A stretch of DNA of 64,000 nucleotides from Actinoplanes sp. TBRC 11911 (GTDB lineage Bacteria > Actinomycetota > Actinomycetes > Mycobacteriales > Micromonosporaceae), in assembly GCF_012933445.1 (NCBI RefSeq), contig NZ_JABBNC010000015.1, forward strand, positions 62,001 to 126,000. Reading direction: 5' to 3'. The first letter of the stretch is position 1. Every line of letters begins with the position of its first letter. Shown here piece after piece: positions 59,036-64,000 of this stretch. Below the pieces are notes generated by a model that saw only the letters and a list, made by a program, of their open reading frames with translations, had not been told where the DNA came from and made no database searches. The position numbers and the translations under genes are program-made.

Positions 59036-60553
59036 GTGCCTGTTCTGAAGTCCCGGCTGCTGCGCGTATCGGTGTCCGCGGCCGCGGTGGCCGCCACGTG
59101 CGGCTTACTCGTCGGTGCGGCGTACGCGTCGCAGTCCGATACGTCCGCCGCCGGCGGATTCGTCATCGACGCTCTGAGCGCGGCCCAGGTGCCGCCGGGC
59201 GGGGTCGTCTCGCAACCGGTGCGCGGGCTCTGGAGCGGCGACCAGCCCAGCGGCTTCGCCAAGGTGTCCGGCCCGGACTGGTTGAGCGTCACGGCCGAGG
59301 GTGTCGTGACCGGCACCGTGCCCGCCGACGCCCCGAACCAGCCGGTGGTGGTCACCGTGCGGGCCGGTTCGGCCTCGGTGAAGGTGGTCGTCCCGGTCGC
59401 GTCGGCGCCGCGGCTCGAGGTGGCCAGCCTCAACCTCGACGACGCCGGGGCGAACGCGGCCTCGGACGCACGCCAGAAGGTGCTGCAGGCCGTCGCCGCC
59501 GACGGGATCCAGGTCCTGGGCGTGCAGGAGTCGGGCGGATCCGAGGCCACCGAACTGGCGAACGATCTGGGCTGGCACTCCTGGCAGAGCGCCGGGGATC
59601 TGGGCATCGTCAGCGCGTATCCGATCAGCGACGTGACCGCGCCGACGGCGAGTGTGCCGGCCGTGGCGGTGACGCTGGATGTGAGCGGGCAGCCGGTCCG
59701 GGTCTGGGTCACCCATCTGGACGAGAGCGACTACGGTCCGGCCCGGGCCTGTGCCGGGGCGACCGACGTCGTCGCGCACGAGCAGGGCACGACCCGGTAC
59801 GCGCAGGCGCAGGCCACGGCTTCGGCGATGGGTGCGGACATCGCCGGGGGAGCGCCGGTGATCCTGCTGGGGGATCTGGCCTCGCCGTCCGGTTTGGACT
59901 GGACGAGCGCGGCTTCGCACTGCGGCGCGGGGGCGGTGGCCTGGCCGGTGACCGCGGCGTTCGCCAATGCCGGGCTGATCGACTCGTTCCGCACGGCGCA
60001 CCCCGATCCGGTTGCCGACGCCGGGCCGACCTGGCCGTCGGTGGCCGGTGACAGTACGGCGGGGCCGGCCGACCGCGTCGACTACGTGGAGTACGCGGGT
60101 GGGCTCACCGTGCTGGGGGCCGAGTCGTATTACACCGGGTGGACCGGGCCGGGTGGACCGTCCACGGATTGGCCGTCCGATCACGCGGCCGCGGTGACGC
60201 TGTTCCAGCTGCCGGCGAGCACACCGGCGACGACGCAGCCGTCGAGCACACCCGCGACGCCGCCGGCGACCTCCGTGCCGCAGAAACAGTTCACCTCCAC
60301 GCCCAAGCCGAAGATCACCGGCACGGCGAAGCACGGACAGACCCTCACCGCCACCGCCGCGGCGTGGAGTCCGAAGGCATCGCTGACCTACCAGTGGTAC
60401 GCGGACGGGACGGCGATCAAGAACGCGACCACGGCGAGCTACACGATCGCCGCGAAATATGAAGGCGCACGGCTCACGGTGAGCGTCACCGGCAGCAAAT
60501 CCGGCTACGCCACCGTCACGGTGACCTCGGCCGAGACGGGAGTCGTCAAATGA
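59036..60553 (+). CDS. Secreted endonuclease/exonuclease/phosphatase-fold protein with C-terminal Ig-like domain
   Basis: 505 residues from GTG 59036, 13 bases after the phospholipase stop. Signal peptide (LLRVSVSAAAVAATCGLLVG). An Ig-like region (about 40-125) precedes the EEP domain (about 125-390): LEVASLNLDD, VLGVQESGGSEATELAN, VWVTHLDESDYG, ILLGDLASPSG and WPSDHAAAV, the usual metal and catalytic blocks. After a Thr/Pro linker (about 395-425), a C-terminal domain with LTYQWYADGTAIKNATTASY, a repeat unit common in bacterial surface proteins. It may cleave nucleic acid or a phosphodiester released in phosphate starvation. Confidence 0.85.
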   Translation: MPVLKSRLLRVSVSAAAVAATCGLLVGAAYASQSDTSAAGGFVIDALSAAQVPPGGVVSQPVRGLWSGDQPSGFAKVSGPDWLSVTAEGVVTGTVPADAPNQPVVVTVRAGSASVKVVVPVASAPRLEVASLNLDDAGANAASDARQKVLQAVAADGIQVLGVQESGGSEATELANDLGWHSWQSAGDLGIVSAYPISDVTAPTASVPAVAVTLDVSGQPVRVWVTHLDESDYGPARACAGATDVVAHEQGTTRYAQAQATASAMGADIAGGAPVILLGDLASPSGLDWTSAASHCGAGAVAWPVTAAFANAGLIDSFRTAHPDPVADAGPTWPSVAGDSTAGPADRVDYVEYAGGLTVLGAESYYTGWTGPGGPSTDWPSDHAAAVTLFQLPASTPATTQPSSTPATPPATSVPQKQFTSTPKPKITGTAKHGQTLTATAAAWSPKASLTYQWYADGTAIKNATTASYTIAAKYEGARLTVSVTGSKSGYATVTVTSAETGVVK

Positions 60554-63500
60554 GGATCCGCAGCGCGCTCATAGCCGGCGCACTCACCGCGACGGTGCTG
60601 GTCGGACTGCCCGGATCGGCCGCGGTGGCGGACACCATCAGCGGCAGCGGCACCGCGGCCGACCCGTACCTCATCGACACCGCGGCCGATCTCGACGCCG
60701 CCGCGGCCGCCGTCAACGCCGACACCGGGCACACCGGCGCGGCGATCGCGACCTACCGGCTGCGCGCCGACGTCGACTACGCCGGCCAGACCTTCGCCGA
60801 CTTCGCCTGGTTCGGCGGCACGTTCGACGGCAACGGCCACGCGATCCGCAACCTGGTGAACACGGTCACGGTCAGCGGGACCACCGCCGCGAGCGCGGTG
60901 TTCTACGCGCTGAACGGCGCGACGGTGCGGAACCTGACACTCGACGCGGTGAGCACCGTGCCGCCCGATCAGTCGGCGAGCAACTCCTACCCGGTCGCCG
61001 GCCTCGCCGGGACCGCGACGAGCTCGACGATCACCGGCGTCGGCCTGGTCGACTCGACCGTCTCGGTGACCACCGGCAGCACCAGCGCCGTGCTGGCCGG
61101 GCTCGTCAACACGGTCACCGGAACCCAGGCCGCGCCGAGCACGATCAGCAACAACTACGTCAGCGGCACGACGGTGACCGGACTGAAGTACGTGGCCGCC
61201 CTGGTGGCCAACGTGGGGTCGTTCACCACGATCTCGGACAACTTCGTCTCGGCCGCGGTCAGCAACACCGCCAGCGGGGCCGGCGAGACGGCGACCCTGC
61301 TCGTGCGGGCCGTCACGGGCACCCAAGGCGTGGCGATCCGGGACAACGTCATCCACTCCGGATCGATCACGCGCTCGTTCGGCTCCAGCGCGTACGTGGG
61401 CGGTTGGGTCAGTGGGTCTTCGGCCGGCACCGGCGTCACGATCGCGGACAACCTGGTCAACGCCAACAACGCCGTGAATGTCGGGGCGGACAGGCTGACC
61501 GTGAGCCCGATCGCGGTGCCCGCCGACTGGCCGTACGGCAGCAGTTTCGCCCTCGGCTGGAGCGGCAATCACCCGTACGACTACGCCAACTGCACGGGTA
61601 CGGCCGACCCCGTCACCGGAAGCAAGTGCTGGACCATCGGCGACAACGGCACGTACACCGACCCGGCCGCGCTCGCGACGCAGGCCACCTACGACTGGGA
61701 CTTCACCAGGACCTGGACGTGGGACACCGCCGCCAAGCATCCGGTGCTGACGCGGGCGCCCAAGGTGAGCACGACGACCCGGAGCATCACGGTCACGCAG
61801 GGCTCACCGCTGGACGCCGCCGCCCTGGAGAGCAAGTCCGGAGCGACCATCGACGACGGCACGCTGTCGGCCGACCTGAGTGGCGTGGACACCGCCACCA
61901 TCGGTACGCAGACCGCGTACCTCATCGGCACGAACGACGGTTTCACGACCACCGTGCCGATCACGGTGACGGTGACGGCGCCGACCTCGGGTCCGACGCT
62001 CACCGTGCCGATCACCACGATCGCGGTGCCCGCAGGAGCGCTGCCGACGCCGGCCCAGATCCTGGCGGCCACGCACGCCACGACCGACAAGGGCACGCTC
62101 GGCGTCGACTTCGGCGCGCTGGGTGCCGCGGACTTCGCCACCCCCGGCGCCACCAACACGGTCAACGTGACCGCGTCGTTCAACGGCCTGTCCGCCACGC
62201 CGGTGCCGGTCACCGTGAACGTCACCCTGGCCGGGAGCGGGACGGCGGCCGACCCGTACCGGCTCGGTTCGGCCGCGGCTCTCGACTACGCCACGACCAG
62301 GATCAACGCCGACACGGCCCGCACCGGCGCCGCGATCGCGCACTACGCCGTGACCGCGGACATCGACTATGCCGGGAGGACGTTCGCCGGCATCACCTGG
62401 TTCGGCGGGACGTTCGACGGAGCCGGGCACACCATCGCCAACCTGGTCAACCCGACCACCACCGACACCGCGCCGGTCACCGCGATGTTCGTGACCGACA
62501 CCGGAACGATCGAGAACCTGGTGCTCGCGCACCTGACCTCGAACGTGACGTGTGCCGGCGGCGCGACCTACTACGACGCCGCGGTCGTCTCCAGCCTGAG
62601 CGGCGGCACGCTGAGCGGCATCGAACTGGTCGACTCGTCGGTCGTCATGACCCCCGGCGCGTGCGCCACCAACTCCTTCGTGGGCGGGCTGGTGCGCATC
62701 ACGTCGGGCGCCGCGACGATCACGAACAACATGGTGTGGAACAGCACGATCGGCGGCAACAAGTACGCGGGTGGTATCGCGGCCGCGCCGGCCAACGGCG
62801 CCGTCATCACCAACAACCTGATCAACGCCACCATCTACCAGCCGACCAGTGGAGCCGGAGCGACCGTCGGCGGTGTCGACGCGGTGCCCGCCGGCACGGT
62901 GACGACCACCGGCAACGTCATCTTCGGAGGCTCGATCACCGCCGGCACCGGCACCACCCCGGCGACCGGCGGGACCCACACGGTCAACGCGATCGCCGCC
63001 GGCGCGACGAGTGCGACGAACCTGGTCAGCTCGAACGCGGCCATCCAGCCGTCCGCCAACGGCAACAACACACCACCGAGCAACGGTACGCCGGTGAACG
63101 CCGCCGACCTCGCCAAGCAATCGACCTACGAGGGTGCCGGCTGGGACTTCGCGGGCGGCACGACACCCTGGGCGTGGGGCGGCGACCATCCCGTGCTGCG
63201 CACCGCGCCGCTGCTGCGGTTGACCGGCACCGTCCAGTTCAGCTACGCGGCCGGCGCCGAGACGGCCGCGCAGGCCAAGGCCGCGATCCTGGCCGCCGCC
63301 GCTCCGGCCCTCGACCAGCCGGGCGCGTCCCCGGTCTTCGACGTGGACCTGTCCGGCGTGGACTTCGGCGCCGCCGGGACCTACCCGGCCGAGGTGATCG
63401 CCACCGACGGCGGCGTCGCGGCGATGCCCCGTCCGGTGACCGTCACCATCGTCGACCCGGACGCCCTGACCGTGAGCGTGCTCGACCCCACGCTGGACCT

Positions 63501-64000
63501 CAACGCCGGCGACAGCATCACCGCGGCGGAGCTGCTGGTCCGCTCGGGTGCCACCGCCTCGCAGGGCGCGCTCGCGGTGGACGCCACCGATCTGGCCGCC
63601 GCCAACACCACCGTCATCGGCTCCTACCCGGTGCGGGTGACGGCGACCCTGCGCGGCGTCGCCAGCAGCCCGGCCACGGTGACCGTGCACGTCGTCGCCG
63701 CGGGCGTACCGGTGATCAAGGTGACCTCGACACGACTGAGCTTTGTCGCCGGTGACCCGATCACCGCGGACAACGGCGCGGCGGTGCTCGCCGGGTCGGG
63801 CGCGACGGCGACCGGCGGCACCCCGGGCGTGGTCTTCCCGGCCGGATTCGACGAGAACACGCCGGGCACCTACAGCGTGAGCCTGGTCGACGCGCCCGCC
63901 ACGCCGGTGAACCTGCAGGTCGTCGTCACGGCGGTGCCGACGCCCGTGATCACCGTGGCGCACCCGATCGTCAGCTTCGTCGAGGGGGCCGACCCGGACG
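60550..64000 (+). CDS. Large secreted repeat protein (GLUG/adhesin-like), 3' end outside the window
   Basis: ATG 60550 overlaps the previous stop (ATGA) and stays open to the last base, about 1150 codons. Signal peptide (RSALIAGALTATVLVGLPGSA). Then two long homologous modules, each beginning GSGTAADPY (about residues 33 and 561), rich in NLT/NLV, TFDGNGHAI/TFDGAGHTI and N-x-V strands, as in GLUG and beta-helix adhesins. The rest is a series of about 100-residue Ig-like units with TVTV and SAT strands. Size and signals indicate cell-surface or released display. Role in the phospholipase operon is unclear; it may anchor or target the enzymes to a substrate. Confidence 0.8.
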   Translation, partial: MRIRSALIAGALTATVLVGLPGSAAVADTISGSGTAADPYLIDTAADLDAAAAAVNADTGHTGAAIATYRLRADVDYAGQTFADFAWFGGTFDGNGHAIRNLVNTVTVSGTTAASAVFYALNGATVRNLTLDAVSTVPPDQSASNSYPVAGLAGTATSSTITGVGLVDSTVSVTTGSTSAVLAGLVNTVTGTQAAPSTISNNYVSGTTVTGLKYVAALVANVGSFTTISDNFVSAAVSNTASGAGETATLLVRAVTGTQGVAIRDNVIHSGSITRSFGSSAYVGGWVSGSSAGTGVTIADNLVNANNAVNVGADRLTVSPIAVPADWPYGSSFALGWSGNHPYDYANCTGTADPVTGSKCWTIGDNGTYTDPAALATQATYDWDFTRTWTWDTAAKHPVLTRAPKVSTTTRSITVTQGSPLDAAALESKSGATIDDGTLSADLSGVDTATIGTQTAYLIGTNDGFTTTVPITVTVTAPTSGPTLTVPITTIAVPAGALPTPAQILAATHATTDKGTLGVDFGALGAADFATPGATNTVNVTASFNGLSATPVPVTVNVTLAGSGTAADPYRLGSAAALDYATTRINADTARTGAAIAHYAVTADIDYAGRTFAGITWFGGTFDGAGHTIANLVNPTTTDTAPVTAMFVTDTGTIENLVLAHLTSNVTCAGGATYYDAAVVSSLSGGTLSGIELVDSSVVMTPGACATNSFVGGLVRITSGAATITNNMVWNSTIGGNKYAGGIAAAPANGAVITNNLINATIYQPTSGAGATVGGVDAVPAGTVTTTGNVIFGGSITAGTGTTPATGGTHTVNAIAAGATSATNLVSSNAAIQPSANGNNTPPSNGTPVNAADLAKQSTYEGAGWDFAGGTTPWAWGGDHPVLRTAPLLRLTGTVQFSYAAGAETAAQAKAAILAAAAPALDQPGASPVFDVDLSGVDFGAAGTYPAEVIATDGGVAAMPRPVTVTIVDPDALTVSVLDPTLDLNAGDSITAAELLVRSGATASQGALAVDATDLAAANTTVIGSYPVRVTATLRGVASSPATVTVHVVAAGVPVIKVTSTRLSFVAGDPITADNGAAVLAGSGATATGGTPGVVFPAGFDENTPGTYSVSLVDAPATPVNLQVVVTAVPTPVITVAHPIVSFVEGADPD

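Noticed and set aside
61404..63963. Long frames (over 700 codons) in other phases across the giant repeat protein
   Set aside because: They code for charged, repetitive sequence without signals, while the chosen frame starts with a signal peptide and has consistent adhesin-like repeats and an ATGA junction.

Overview
The window is high-GC, gene-dense DNA with GTG starts, 1-4 base gene overlaps, twin-arginine and lipobox signals and many regulators. This fits a filamentous actinobacterium. A Micromonosporaceae (Actinoplanes-like) host is my guess: an arabinose-lipid-carrier cassette fits that family's whole-cell arabinose, but no 16S or other marker is present to prove it. No tRNA, rRNA, CRISPR array, phage or intact insertion sequence was seen.

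Left third (1-15.2 kb): an envelope and lipid-carrier locus. A rightward operon (3077-10783) encodes a DUF347 membrane protein, an MGDG-synthase-like glycosyltransferase, a polysaccharide deacetylase, DprE1-like oxidase, DprE2-like reductase, a 25-residue ORF, a phosphodiester-glycosidase-like protein, a UbiA-type decaprenyl-phosphate phosphoribosyltransferase and an OmpR-family response regulator. Leftward units on both sides encode two paralogous histidine kinases, DedA, two phosphoesterases, an UppP-type diphosphatase and a second DUF347 protein. Five promoters here carry the same direct repeat (TTCAG-N6-TTCAG, 11-base period) just upstream of the start codon, so the regulator probably controls the locus. 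A second motif, CCTAC-N5-GTAGG, lies before DedA, a phosphoesterase and the second DUF347 gene, which suggests a second regulator encoded elsewhere.

Middle (15.3-44 kb): small accessory units. These are a PadR-controlled ABC exporter, lipoproteins, an NmrA protein, secreted and cytosolic hydrolases, a DUF2786 protein, NUDIX, an acyl-CoA dehydrogenase remnant with a hexapeptide acyltransferase, a frameshifted XRE regulator, methyltransferase plus rhodanese, two AraC regulators with an HSL-type hydrolase and an MFS exporter, a DUF4190 protein, a secreted peptidoglycan-binding-like protein, an HPF/RaiA-like protein, MBL hydrolase, HxlR plus oxidoreductase, DUF3099 and a macrolide-type glycosyltransferase. 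The gaps between them hold tandem repeats (8, 62, 74, 12, 28 and 27 base units) and two copies of a ~330-base dispersed repeat.

Right third (44-64 kb): an orphan nuoF with a CRP-like site, TetR/cupin, NmrA/GDSL behind paired operators, YeiH/LysR, a methyltransferase, a frameshifted hemopexin-repeat protein, a GAF-GAF histidine kinase without a partner, and an apparent operon of Tat-exported phospholipase C, secreted endonuclease/exonuclease/phosphatase-fold protein and a very large secreted repeat protein running off the edge. A PHO-box-like repeat precedes the phospholipase gene, suggesting phosphate-starvation control. Three genes (26.6-27.7, 28.7-30.0 and 51.8-54.2 kb) are broken by frameshifts.
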